DNA of 6,220 bases from an uncultured Ectothiorhodospiraceae bacterium. Lineage in GTDB: Bacteria > Pseudomonadota > Gammaproteobacteria > UBA9214. Location of the stretch: contig CAMYKJ010000147.1 of assembly GCA_947258945.1 (NCBI GenBank), positions 1 through 6,220 of the forward strand. Reading direction: 5' to 3'. Positions 1 to 5,830 of the stretch are shown here, piece after piece (the first letter of the stretch is position 1; every line of letters begins with the position of its first letter). The notes under the pieces are model-generated. The model did no database searches. It had not been told where the DNA came from and saw only the letters and a list, made by a program, of their open reading frames with translations. The position numbers and the translations under genes are program-made.

Positions 1-1
1 C

Positions 2-88
2 CTGGCCCGCCGCCTGCACCAGGCGAGTTTTGCCACAGTGGCAACCATTCTGACTTTTATTGTGATATTCGCAATCCCTGCCGAATAG
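2..88 (+). CDS. C-terminal end of a membrane protein (partial)
   Basis: This is the last 28 codons of a gene that begins before the window. The reading frame starts at base 2 and ends at the TAG at 86-88. The peptide opens with a short basic stretch (LARRLHQ) followed by about 19 mostly hydrophobic residues (FATVATILTFIVIFAIP) and ends at AE. That pattern fits a final transmembrane helix preceded by a positively charged cytoplasmic loop. The two other forward frames do not give such a protein-like end. I cannot name the family from so short a tail. Ion or anion transporters are often found beside uspA genes, but that is only a contextual guess. About 137 bases separate the stop from the uspA start. 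Confidence 0.55.
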   Translation: MARRLHQASFATVATILTFIVIFAIPAE

Positions 89-212
89 ACGCCGGCATGG
101 AACCTGTTGAGCATTCATACCGATGCAGGGACCGCCAGTCATGCGCCACTCTTTACTGACCTGACCGGCCGACGGATCAAACCGACACAGTTGATATCAT
201 GATGGAAAACTG

Positions 213-218
213 AAGGAG
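213..218 (+). promoter_or_regulatory. Ribosome binding site of uspA
   Basis: AAGGAG lies seven bases ahead of the ATG at 226. This near-perfect Shine-Dalgarno match fixes the start of the universal stress protein. I found no convincing -35/-10 pair in the preceding 120 bases. The palindrome ATCATGAT lies just upstream, near 197-204, but it does not match an FNR box. Confidence 0.8.
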
Positions 219-225
219 AGAAAAC

Positions 226-666
226 ATGAAGCTTCTGGTCGCAGTAGACCTTTCTGCATCCACAGAAAAAATTGTGAAGAAGGTCGAGGAAATAGCCAAA
301 GAAATTCCAGCAAAGGTATGGATCCTGCATAATGCCGTGCCTGAGCCGGATACACTTGAATTCAGGGTGGATCCACGAGCGGCCCGGGAATCACTGGCAA
401 AGAAATTCCACGACGAGCATTGCCAGATTCAGGAGATTGCAGATCGATTGCGCAAGTCAGGCGTGGAAACAACGGCCCTTCTCGTGCATGGCGCAACTGT
501 AGAAACAATTCTCAAGGAGGCCTCGGACGTGGGTGCAGACATGATTGTTGTAGGCTCTCATGGACGAGGCGCGATGTATCAACTTGTCGTGGGTAGCGTA
601 AGCAAAGGGATCCTTCATAAATCCCGTATCCCGGTCCTCGTTGTCCCGACACATAAACGGTCCTGA
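226..666 (+). CDS. Universal stress protein, UspA family, single domain
   Basis: A 146-residue protein covering one complete Usp domain, the usual length for a single-domain UspA-like protein. The first strand, MKLLVAVDLSAST, carries the conserved Asp8 of the nucleotide pocket. Near the C-terminus the sequence VVGSHGRG leads into the ATP-binding pattern G-2x-G-9x-G-S (Gly110, Gly113, Gly123, Ser124), followed by the closing strand IPVLVVP. This places it with the ATP-binding Usp proteins rather than the non-binding UspA type. Members are soluble cytoplasmic dimers linked to survival under stress, starvation or redox change; the exact role here is unknown. By hand count bases 241-660 are about 51% GC, against 65-72% in sampled stretches of neighbouring genes, so the gene may have been acquired or be under different codon pressure. 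It converges on the minus-strand gene ending at 809. Confidence 0.93.
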   Translation: MKLLVAVDLSASTEKIVKKVEEIAKEIPAKVWILHNAVPEPDTLEFRVDPRAARESLAKKFHDEHCQIQEIADRLRKSGVETTALLVHGATVETILKEASDVGADMIVVGSHGRGAMYQLVVGSVSKGILHKSRIPVLVVPTHKRS

Positions 667-738
667 CCCGTCAAGGGAGTCAGGTCGCACATTCCGGCAC
701 CTCACCCAGGCGCCCGCACCACATTACCGTTCCAGTCT

Positions 739-757
739 CCGGTTCCGGCCGAACCGG
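739..757. terminator. Hairpin between convergent genes
   Basis: A perfect 7-base stem (CCGGTTC / GAACCGG) closes a 5-base loop in the gap between uspA and the minus-strand gene ending at 809. Its place between two convergent stops suits a transcription terminator for either strand. No T-run follows on either strand, so intrinsic termination is doubtful. A weaker 6-base inverted repeat, CCTGAC at 662-667 with GTCAGG at 679-684, overlaps the uspA stop. The rest of the gap shows nothing else. Confidence 0.3.
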
Positions 758-808
758 GACACCCGTCAATCCCGCAAGAATATCGATATCGTGTGCGGCG
801 AATGGATT

Positions 809-1054
809 TTACAGCCAGTCAAGCAGGTAATAGATAAACTGGCCCTCGGATGACTTCGAAGGCCCCACTACGCGTGCGGCATGTCGTTTGTTGCCGGGAT
901 CGGCCGCGGCCAGCGCCTCTTCCCGGCTGGCAAACACTTCGACACAACCGGCCGGAAACCGTTTGCGACTCTGGCGGGGCGTGAAGATCACGGCAAAGCG
1001 CTCCTGTGAAACGCCCGTTTCCGGGTCCGGCGGCACGATCCCGCGCAGGCTCAT
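809..1054 (-). CDS. Small conserved-looking protein of unknown function, coupled to sixA
   Basis: An 81-residue protein I do not recognise. The chosen ATG at 1054 overlaps the sixA stop as ATGA, the classic arrangement for translational coupling. An upstream start at 1165 would lie wholly inside sixA and gives an Arg/Ala-rich peptide typical of an out-of-frame read. The protein starts MSLRGIVPPD, has a strand-like segment (ERFAVIFTPRQ), an acidic Ala-rich helix (SREEALAAADP), a basic segment (GNKRHAARVVGPSKSSEG) and an aromatic C-terminus (FIYYLLDWL). There is no signal peptide or true membrane helix. The mix of residues and the tight junction argue for a real gene. The frameshift in sixA should reduce coupled translation unless ribosomes start here independently. 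Because the reading frame sits in the shadow of no other gene, I consider it well supported, but its function is unknown. Confidence 0.72.
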   Translation of the reverse strand: MSLRGIVPPDPETGVSQERFAVIFTPRQSRKRFPAGCVEVFASREEALAAADPGNKRHAARVVGPSKSSEGQFIYYLLDWL

Positions 1055-1499
1055 GCCTGCGACCCGCCGCCCTGCAGCTCGGGCCGCAACATCCATGCCA
1101 GTACCCACTGTTCGGGCGCCTCGCGCTCGAGGCACACGATACTGCCCGGCGTATAGCGGACACATTCCCGCTCCGCTTCACCCGTCACCAGGCGCGACAC
1201 CAGGCGCGCCATAAACGGCAGGTGCCCGACGACCAGCGTGTCCTCCTGCCAAACGTCGATATCGGCAATAAATTCTTCCACGGAATCGTTCGGTGCAATG
1301 CCGTCGGTCGCCTCCGGTTGACCGTTCGGCAAAACCTGTTTTGCCAACAGTGTCGCCGTTTGCTCTGCGCGCAACTTGCCGCTGTGCCAGACCCGCGCAA
1401 CACATGCCCGACATCGTGCACGCCCGCCTCGCTCAGGGGGCGCGCCGGGTCATCCTGCTTGTCGACCGCCAGGCCGTGTTGTGCGAGATAAAGGCGCAT
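1051..1499 (-). pseudogene. sixA: Phosphohistidine phosphatase SixA, frameshifted
   Basis: SixA-type histidine phosphatases remove phosphate from phosphohistidine, for example on HPt domains or the nitrogen PTS protein NPr. The gene begins in one frame with MRLYLAQHG, holding the catalytic His8 in a QHG form, then DDPARPLSEAGVHDVGHV. The family's HSGKLRAEQTA motif follows from base 1386 in a different frame, which continues through VVGHLPFMARLV (second catalytic His) to the stop at 1051. Family members usually have about 18 residues between the DV after the LSE.G motif and HSGK; here only 23 bases lie between them, so roughly 31 bases seem to be missing. Restoring them would give about 160 codons, the usual length. 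Unrepaired, translation from 1499 runs out of frame to 1185 and loses half of the active site. A true mutation, an assembly error, or an unusual recoding event could explain this. The first is my preference. Confidence 0.8.
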
Positions 1500-1661
1500 A
1501 CTATCAGTTTAATTCATTCACTCTTGAAGTGCTGCCTGCCTCCGCTGAGTCTGGCTTGCAGCCACAAAATCTGGCCGTCATTCCCGCACGCGCAGAATGC
1601 TCCTACTGCCATACTTTTGCTTCGGGTAGATTTCTCATATTCGCAGTATATGAACCACAGT
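1500..1661. other. Gap between the hydrolase gene and sixA
   Basis: These 162 bases separate two minus-strand genes and could hold a sixA promoter. Just upstream of the sixA ATG the minus strand is AT-rich (GAATTAAACTGATAG), but I see no clear -35/-10 pair and no good Shine-Dalgarno sequence. On the plus strand, CGTCATTCCCGCACGCGCAG at about 1576-1595 resembles half of the common GTCATTCCCGC... repetitive extragenic palindromes of proteobacteria. The second arm is degenerate, with only GAATG remaining as a pair for CATTC. I therefore call it at most a decayed REP-like element. Confidence 0.3.
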
Positions 1662-2522
1662 TTAGATCGAAATAAACCGGATAACAGTCTCTATCACCTC
1701 TTTATCGCGCAGGATACGTCCATGGCCGAGTCCGCCGGTCTTCATAAGCCGGGCACCCGGCCAGGTTGCCGCAATACGCTGACCTTGAGTGAACGGCACA
1801 CTGGTGTCCTGCCCGTCGTGAACCACCAGTGCCGGGACATCGAGGTGCCCGACGTTGTTGATCAGCGAGATCCGCTCAGCAAAGTCCTCTTCGGCAGCGT
1901 CGTCATCGAAACCAGGATGCATGCACAGGGTGCTGGCAAAACTCTCCAGCAGGAAGTCGATATCGGACGGCGCACTGATGATCACGGCGCGTTCGAGCCC
2001 GACGCCATGCTTCAGGGCATAGGCCAGCACCATGCCACCGAAGGAATGCGTGATCGCCGCGTGCAGGGGTCCGTATTTATTCTCGAACTCGCGGATCACG
2101 CCGGCGCACTCGAGAATGTTGGTGCTGTTGCCGGGCGTCTCGCCGTGCCCGGGCAGGTCCACTGCCATCACCTGGTAACCGGTATCCACCAGTGGCTCGA
2201 CGAATGCCGCCACCTGGCTGCCGCGGCCGGACCAACCGTGCACGAACAGGACAACCGGTCCGCTTTCACCCCAGCGATAGACGGCCACCGGTATTTTGTT
2301 GACCGGCAGGATTTCGCGCTCCGCTTCACGCGCGGCGCGCTTGCCGGCGGCCGATTCCGGAAAACGGCGGGTACGAAACCAGAGACGAAATGCCCAGCGA
2401 CCGAGCAGACGGGGGAACACCCCGCCCATGCGGCCGAACAGGAAACGCATCAGGCGCAGGGCGGGCGGGAGCGGCCGGTTTGCAGCGCGGCTGCCGTGTA
2501 ATTGTTCCTTGCTGTTTGCCAT
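1662..2522 (-). CDS. Alpha/beta hydrolase
   Basis: A 286-residue alpha/beta-hydrolase-fold enzyme. From the ATG at 2522, a basic N-terminal region with amphipathic Arg/Leu/Phe-rich segments (residues about 20-55) precedes the core. VVLFVHGWSGRG holds the HG oxyanion motif (about residues 95-96). The nucleophile elbow reads THSFGG, with Ser at 160 and Thr replacing the usual first Gly of G-x-S-x-G. The acid is probably the Asp in HDGQDTSVPF (about 239) and the base the His in GGLGHGRIL (about 267). The triad therefore looks complete. The substrate cannot be told; esters, lipids or acyl conjugates are typical. A GTG at 2549 would add nine residues and overlap the preceding stop by 14 bases. I prefer ATG 2522, 13 bases after that stop, but the ribosome binding site is weak for both. 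The gene directly follows the glycosyltransferase and is probably co-transcribed. Confidence 0.9.
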   Translation of the reverse strand: MANSKEQLHGSRAANRPLPPALRLMRFLFGRMGGVFPRLLGRWAFRLWFRTRRFPESAAGKRAAREAEREILPVNKIPVAVYRWGESGPVVLFVHGWSGRGSQVAAFVEPLVDTGYQVMAVDLPGHGETPGNSTNILECAGVIREFENKYGPLHAAITHSFGGMVLAYALKHGVGLERAVIISAPSDIDFLLESFASTLCMHPGFDDDAAEEDFAERISLINNVGHLDVPALVVHDGQDTSVPFTQGQRIAATWPGARLMKTGGLGHGRILRDKEVIETVIRFISI

Positions 2523-2535
2523 GACTATGGGTCCA

Positions 2536-3675
2536 TCATTGCATTTCACCGGCCCTCGTGACTACAGACCGGATCTCGTTTTCATAGGTTCGCGCCAGTT
2601 TCGACCAGGCCAGTACCGAGACGTCCGGCGCCGCCGGCAGTGCGCCCTGCCGGTACTGCTCATACAGGCCCAGCAGGGCATCGGCGATGACCTCGCCCTC
2701 GCGGGCCGGCTCATCCGGGAATGAAGGATAGCGACAGGCAGCCGGAAACAGCTCCGGGTAGGCAAGACGGTCGGGCACCAGCGGTACACAGCCACAGGCC
2801 GCCGCCTCCAGCACTGCCAGGCCCTGGAACTCGTGCAGCGCGGTCGACAGCACCACGTGGGACTCGCGCAGCAACTGCGCGTAGTCCGCTGCCGCCTCGA
2901 CGAAACCCCATTGCCCGATACAGTCACCGAGCTTCTCGTGCAGGTCGGCGAACACGGCCGGTCGCTGGCGGAACTGCTGACCTGCCACGTGCACACGGAA
3001 TTCCGCACCGGCACCCCTGAATTTCAACAGCGCCGCAAGCAGTCGCTCCGGTGCCTTGTCGAATTCCCAGCGATGGTTCCACAGCAGGGTAAACGGCCCG
3101 TTGCGCCGGGGAGGCGCTTCGAACCAGTCGTCCTCCAGCGGCACCGGCAGCACCGTGGTCCTGTCCGCCAGCTGATCAACCACGCCCGGCGGCACGGCGT
3201 CCGGCATCTGTGCAAGCACTGCACGTGCACCGTCCAGCAGGCTGGTACGGTTGTAGTCCGAGTTGAACAGTACCCGGTCGGCCGCCAGCATGGCATACAG
3301 ACCGGTGATCCCGGGTTCATTGCGCTGCACGCGCTCCGGCTGGTGCGGGTAGGCAAACTGGTTTTCGTGGCAGTACAGCAGCGACGGGATCATGGCCAGC
3401 GACGGGACCATGCCTTTCAGCGCAGACAGGTCGGTCATGGAGGTCGCGATAATGACATCGTAGGACTGCTCCAGCGTGTGGCGTTCGCCGAACGCCCAGC
3501 TCAGGCTGTTGCCGCGCACGCGCCAGCTGAAGTGGCGTGGCGGCAGGGCCAGTACCGTCCAGTCCCAGTCCGGGAAGGCCGCCACCAGGCCATGCCGCCA
3601 GCGGCGGTGGCTGTGGGCATCATAGGCGGACAGCAGCAGGACTTTCACGGGTTCACGCACCGTCGGGCCGCTCAT
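2536..3675 (-). CDS. QTMAN-like (DUF3524) GT-B glycosyltransferase, putative tRNA-queuosine alpha-mannosyltransferase
   Basis: A 379-residue glycosyltransferase with the two-part layout of animal QTMAN/GTDC1, which transfers mannose from GDP-mannose to queuosine in tRNA-Asp. The N-terminal DUF3524-type domain contains [18 protein letters not shown] (residues 13-30), [11 protein letters not shown] (42-52), a TSMTDL segment (78-83) and [10 protein letters not shown] (101-110). The C-terminal GT4-like domain contains [14 protein letters not shown] (197-210) and the E-x7-E motif of retaining GT-B enzymes (Glu282 to Glu290 in [11 protein letters not shown]), then CGCVPLVPD. The length matches bacterial members. 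Assignment to the family is strong from these motifs; a tRNA substrate in this bacterium is inferred from the animal enzyme. The ATG at 3675 overlaps the transporter stop by 23 bases. An alternative GTG at 3648, four or five bases beyond the stop, would begin [10 protein letters not shown], matching the usual family start more closely. Neither has a strong ribosome binding site. Confidence 0.88.
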   Translation of the reverse strand: MSGPTVREPVKVLLLSAYDAHSHRRWRHGLVAAFPDWDWTVLALPPRHFSWRVRGNSLSWAFGERHTLEQSYDVIIATSMTDLSALKGMVPSLAMIPSLLYCHENQFAYPHQPERVQRNEPGITGLYAMLAADRVLFNSDYNRTSLLDGARAVLAQMPDAVPPGVVDQLADRTTVLPVPLEDDWFEAPPRRNGPFTLLWNHRWEFDKAPERLLAALLKFRGAGAEFRVHVAGQQFRQRPAVFADLHEKLGDCIGQWGFVEAAADYAQLLRESHVVLSTALHEFQGLAVLEAAACGCVPLVPDRLAYPELFPAACRYPSFPDEPAREGEVIADALLGLYEQYRQGALPAAPDVSVLAWSKLARTYENEIRSVVTRAGEMQ

Positions 3676-4999
3676 CGTGCAGCCAGGTCCGCCCCCTGTA
3701 GAAGCGTGCCATGACTACGTACAGGACCGCCGTGATCAGCATCAGCAGGGTGAAAAACAGAAAATAGTCCGCGCCGGCCAGCCGGCTGCTGCCGTCCGGA
3801 TTATTGATGAAGAAATTCACCGCGCTGGTGAACAGGTTGCCGAGCGAGATCGACAACATGAAGAACGCCATCACAAATGACTTCATCGCCCGTGGCGCCT
3901 GGGTGTAGGAAAACTCCAGGCAGGTGATCGATACCATCACCTCGCCCGCGGTCAGCACCACGTAGGCCAGCAGCTGCCAGCCGATGGAGGGTGCACCGCC
4001 GTTATCGATCGACAGCTGTATGAGTGTGGGTATGACAAAGGCGGCGGCCGTCAGGAACAGGCCGATACCGATCTTGCGCAGCGGCGTCAGCGGAAACACG
4101 CGGTCGATCGCCGGATACACACGGTAGGCGAACAGCGGAATCAGCAGCATCACCAGCAGCGGATTGGCCGCCTGGATCTGTGCCGGCAACACCTCGACCC
4201 CGGCAACCACCCGGTCCATATGCTGCGCCTGCAGCACCCAGGAGGAGGCCGTCTGGTCGAACAGTGCCCAGAACACGGCAACGAACAGGTACAGTACCGC
4301 CAGACGGCCAAGCGCACCCAGCCCGACCCGGCTCAGCGCTTCCCGCACGAAATGCCGGCCACCGGGCGGAATATGGACGAACCGGTGGCGACCCGCCCGG
4401 AAGGTCAGCGTGGCAATCAGCATCAGCACGCCGGGCACGGCAAAGGCGACGGAGGCACCGTACTGCACAAGCAGCCAGGGCGTCGCCAGGGTGGACACGA
4501 ACGCGCCCAGGTTGATGGCAAAATAGAACCAGGCGAAGGCACGGCCAAGCAGCCCCTGACTGGTCGCCCCGAACTGGTCGCCGAGGTGGGATGACACACA
4601 CGGCTTGATGCCGCCCGCACCGAGCGCAATCAGGCCCAGCCCGATTGCCAGGCCGATCCGCGTATCCTCGACGGCGAGCGAGAAATGGCCGGCACAATAC
4701 ACCAGCGACAGCAGGATGATGGTGCGGTACTTGCCGAGCAGGCCATCGGCCACCAGTGCACCGAGCAGCGGCGTGAGGTAAACCGCCGAGACGAACAGGT
4801 GAAACCAGCCCTTGGCCTCGTCCTCCGGCATGACGTCCAGCACGCCGTTGTTGCTGACCAGGTACTGGGTCATGAACACGATCAGTATTGCGCGCATGCC
4901 ATAGAAGCTGAAACGCTCGGCCGCCTCGTTGGCGATAATGTAGGGTATGCCGGGCGGCATGCCCGGACTGGCCAGGGGGGCTGTGCGGTAATCAGGCAT
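3653..4999 (-). CDS. Proton-dependent oligopeptide transporter, POT/PTR2 (SLC15-like) family
   Basis: A 448-residue inner-membrane transporter expected to import di- and tripeptides with protons. POT signatures appear in order: the E-x-x-E-R-F motif in helix 1 ([14 protein letters not shown], Glu25/Glu28/Arg29), [11 protein letters not shown] after helix 2 (residues 84-94), [17 protein letters not shown] around helix 4 with Lys132, [10 protein letters not shown] in helix 5, [16 protein letters not shown] in helix 7, and [14 protein letters not shown] in helix 10. I count 12 hydrophobic segments. The two extra helices found between the halves of many bacterial POTs seem absent, leaving a short basic linker (about 200-230). 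With the helix 7 motif, this points to the SLC15-like branch. It appears to be the first gene of the minus-strand operon and is divergent from the gene at 5149. The ATG at 4999 has no clear ribosome binding site; Met14 is an alternative start. Confidence 0.94.
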   Translation of the reverse strand: MPDYRTAPLASPGMPPGIPYIIANEAAERFSFYGMRAILIVFMTQYLVSNNGVLDVMPEDEAKGWFHLFVSAVYLTPLLGALVADGLLGKYRTIILLSLVYCAGHFSLAVEDTRIGLAIGLGLIALGAGGIKPCVSSHLGDQFGATSQGLLGRAFAWFYFAINLGAFVSTLATPWLLVQYGASVAFAVPGVLMLIATLTFRAGRHRFVHIPPGGRHFVREALSRVGLGALGRLAVLYLFVAVFWALFDQTASSWVLQAQHMDRVVAGVEVLPAQIQAANPLLVMLLIPLFAYRVYPAIDRVFPLTPLRKIGIGLFLTAAAFVIPTLIQLSIDNGGAPSIGWQLLAYVVLTAGEVMVSITCLEFSYTQAPRAMKSFVMAFFMLSISLGNLFTSAVNFFINNPDGSSRLAGADYFLFFTLLMLITAVLYVVMARFYRGRTWLHDERPDGA

Positions 5000-5148
5000 G
5001 CGCTGCAGTGACGGGTCTCACGATCGGTGATGATACCTTGAAAATCAATCTGTTGTTTGCAGGGCTACCGGCAACGCGAGAAATCCGTATCATGCACGTC
5101 GACATTGCCCGCACCGGCGGCGCACCCGTGAATCCAATGGAGAGCCCC
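5000..5148. promoter_or_regulatory. Divergent promoter region
   Basis: This 149-base gap separates the minus-strand transporter from the plus-strand 66-residue gene, so it should hold promoters for both. The stretch around 5033-5060 is AT-rich (TGATACCTTGAAAATCAATC). TATCAT occurs on the plus strand near 5087 and on the minus strand near 5032-5037, but neither has a good -35 at the right distance. I see no clear operator palindrome. Confidence 0.35.
5139..5144 (+). promoter_or_regulatory. Ribosome binding site deciding the start at 5149
   Basis: GGAGAG lies four bases ahead of the ATG at 5149 (the GGAG core is six bases away). It supports this start over the in-frame ATG at 5008, whose extra 47 residues would cover most of the divergent promoter region and do not look like protein. 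Confidence 0.7.
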
Positions 5149-5349
5149 ATGGCTACCGATGTAGAAGAACTCACAGTAACCTACGTGGAAGACGGCATCG
5201 AGACCGTCAAGGAACTCGACAAGCAGGTCCTGACCAAGGGTGCCTGGTCGACCATCATCTTCCGTTACCAGGACAAGTCCAAGTTCAATATCTCCAGCAA
5301 GGACCAGGCGGAAAAGATCATCGCCGCGCTGCAGAGCTGGATCAGTTAG
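5149..5349 (+). CDS. 66-residue small protein of unknown function
   Basis: A small acidic to neutral protein, MATDVEELTVTYVEDGIETV and onward, ending in LQSWIS. The first half alternates hydrophobic and polar residues (LTVTYVEDG, then KELDKQVLTKGAWSTIIFRYQ), suggesting several beta strands. The second half (KFNISSKDQAEKIIAALQSWIS) suggests a loop and a C-terminal amphipathic helix. There is no signal peptide, membrane segment or Cys/His metal site. I recall similar conserved hypothetical proteins in proteobacteria sharing the TVTYVEDG and LTKGAWSTI-type segments, but I know of no assigned function. The GGAG ribosome binding site and coherent composition make it a confident gene. It is transcribed divergently from the peptide transporter and appears to be monocistronic, followed by hairpins. 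Confidence 0.85.
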   Translation: MATDVEELTVTYVEDGIETVKELDKQVLTKGAWSTIIFRYQDKSKFNISSKDQAEKIIAALQSWIS

Positions 5350-5364
5350 GCAACCGATAAAAGG

Positions 5365-5381
5365 CCGGTCTGACGGACCGG
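5365..5381 (+). terminator. Hairpin after the 66-residue gene
   Basis: CCGGTC and GACCGG form a 6-base stem with loop TGACG, 16 bases after the stop at 5349. No T-run follows, so it may be a transcript-stabilising or rho-assisted end rather than an intrinsic terminator. Confidence 0.35.
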
Positions 5382-5422
5382 GATATCACACTGGATATTG
5401 AGCGCTGCATTCGTCATGGACG

Positions 5423-5467
5423 GGTACCCGGCAACGGGTTACCGTAACGGGAAAAGGAAGGTTTTTT
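5423..5467 (+). terminator. Bulged hairpin followed by a T6 run
   Basis: GGTACCCG (5423-5430) pairs with CGGGTTACC (5435-5443) across a GCAA loop, with one bulged base. GCAA is a GNRA-type tetraloop, which favours stable folding. A run of six T lies at 5462-5467, 18 bases after the stem, further than in a canonical intrinsic terminator. It could end the plus-strand transcript from 5149. Confidence 0.4.
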
Positions 5468-5470
5468 AAC

Positions 5471-5489
5471 TGGCCGCAGGTAGCGGCCA
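5471..5489. terminator. Perfect hairpin facing the minus-strand gene end
   Basis: TGGCCGC and GCGGCCA form a perfect 7-base stem around the loop AGGTA, 24 bases beyond the stop of the minus-strand gene at 5514. Read on the minus strand it is followed by GTTAAAAAACC rather than a T-run. It may be a transcript end, but without the usual U-tract. Confidence 0.4.
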
Positions 5490-5513
5490 TGAAGATTGCA
5501 GGACGGCGGGGTG

Positions 5514-5711
5514 TCAACCGGTATGCGGAACATCATCCTCGTCGGCAAACACGTCGTAGAGCTGTTCTTTCAGCTCCTCGTCCTCGCGCATGATCTCGAG
5601 TTCGCGGCGCGCCAGCGCCCGACGCAGTTTTTTCAGGGCAGCCATGCCCTTCTTGCGGCCCCGCTTGCGCGGTTTCTTCTTCAGTACATCATCCTGGGTC
5701 ACAACAGCCAT
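5514..5711 (-). CDS. 65-residue charged small protein of unknown function
   Basis: The start is the ATG at 5711, seven bases after a strong AAGGGGG ribosome binding site. An in-frame GTG at 5798 is much less convincing. The protein has a short N-terminus (MAVVTQDDVL), a strongly basic segment (KKKPRKRGRKKG, residues 11-22), a long predicted helix of mixed charge (residues about 24-52) and an acidic tail (VFADEDDVPHTG). The basic-to-acidic split suggests nucleic-acid binding at one end or an intramolecular charge contact. The RREL/EEL pattern in the helix faintly recalls the small PA3496-family proteins, which are described as putative envelope-integrity proteins, but the layout differs and I do not assign it. 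It converges on the 5149 gene and diverges from the DUF4124 gene. Confidence 0.75.
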   Translation of the reverse strand: MAVVTQDDVLKKKPRKRGRKKGMAALKKLRRALARRELEIMREDEELKEQLYDVFADEDDVPHTG

Positions 5712-5718
5712 CGATACG

Positions 5719-5725
5719 CCCCCTT
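5719..5725 (-). promoter_or_regulatory. Ribosome binding site of the 65-residue gene
   Basis: On the minus strand AAGGGGG lies seven bases before the ATG at 5711. This selects that start over the GTG at 5798, whose nearest purine-rich stretch is only two bases away. Confidence 0.65.
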
Positions 5726-5830
5726 GGTTTGTGCGCCGGTTCAGCGTGCTCTCCAGGTGCGTATCGGCCGCGGCGGAAACCGTCTTTAGCCGGGCCACGG
5801 CTCCCCCGGCTTCCTGTCAGGCCGAGATCG

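Noticed and set aside
192..205. FNR-like site TTGATATCATGATG upstream of uspA
   Set aside because: The second half-site does not match ATCAA at the required spacing, so it is only a partial resemblance.
641..853. Small plus-strand open frame of 70 codons after uspA
   Set aside because: It overlaps the uspA end and the minus-strand gene end, has no ribosome binding site and reads as random Arg/Pro-rich sequence.
1055..1165. Longer start for the 81-residue protein
   Set aside because: The extra 37 residues lie entirely within sixA and are Arg/Ala/Gly-rich; the ATGA junction at 1051-1054 gives a better start.
1186..1208. Tandem repeat of CACCAGGCGCG with a 12-base period
   Set aside because: It encodes RLVSRLV within the sixA helix after GHLPF, where the family normally has repeated Leu and Arg residues and normal spacing; a codon-level coincidence is enough.
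1293..2501. Long plus-strand open frame of 402 codons
   Set aside because: It lies antisense to sixA, the gap and the hydrolase, which has clear motifs. Its translation is Arg/His/Gln-rich with no recognisable domain, typical of a shadow frame in GC-rich DNA.
2833..3714. Plus-strand open frame of 293 codons
   Set aside because: It is antisense to the glycosyltransferase and rich in Arg, Gln, His and Val without any fold-like pattern.
4002..4697. Minus-strand open frame of 231 codons inside the transporter gene
   Set aside because: It is a shifted frame of the POT gene, Arg/Cys/Gly-rich and ending in [10 protein letters not shown]; the POT frame carries all family motifs.
5008..5148. N-terminal extension of the 66-residue protein
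   Set aside because: It would use up the divergent promoter region, and the ATG at 5149 has a much better ribosome binding site and a natural protein start.
5712..5798. Longer GTG start for the 65-residue protein
   Set aside because: The purine-rich sequence is only two bases from the GTG, while the ATG at 5711 has a well-spaced AAGGGGG.
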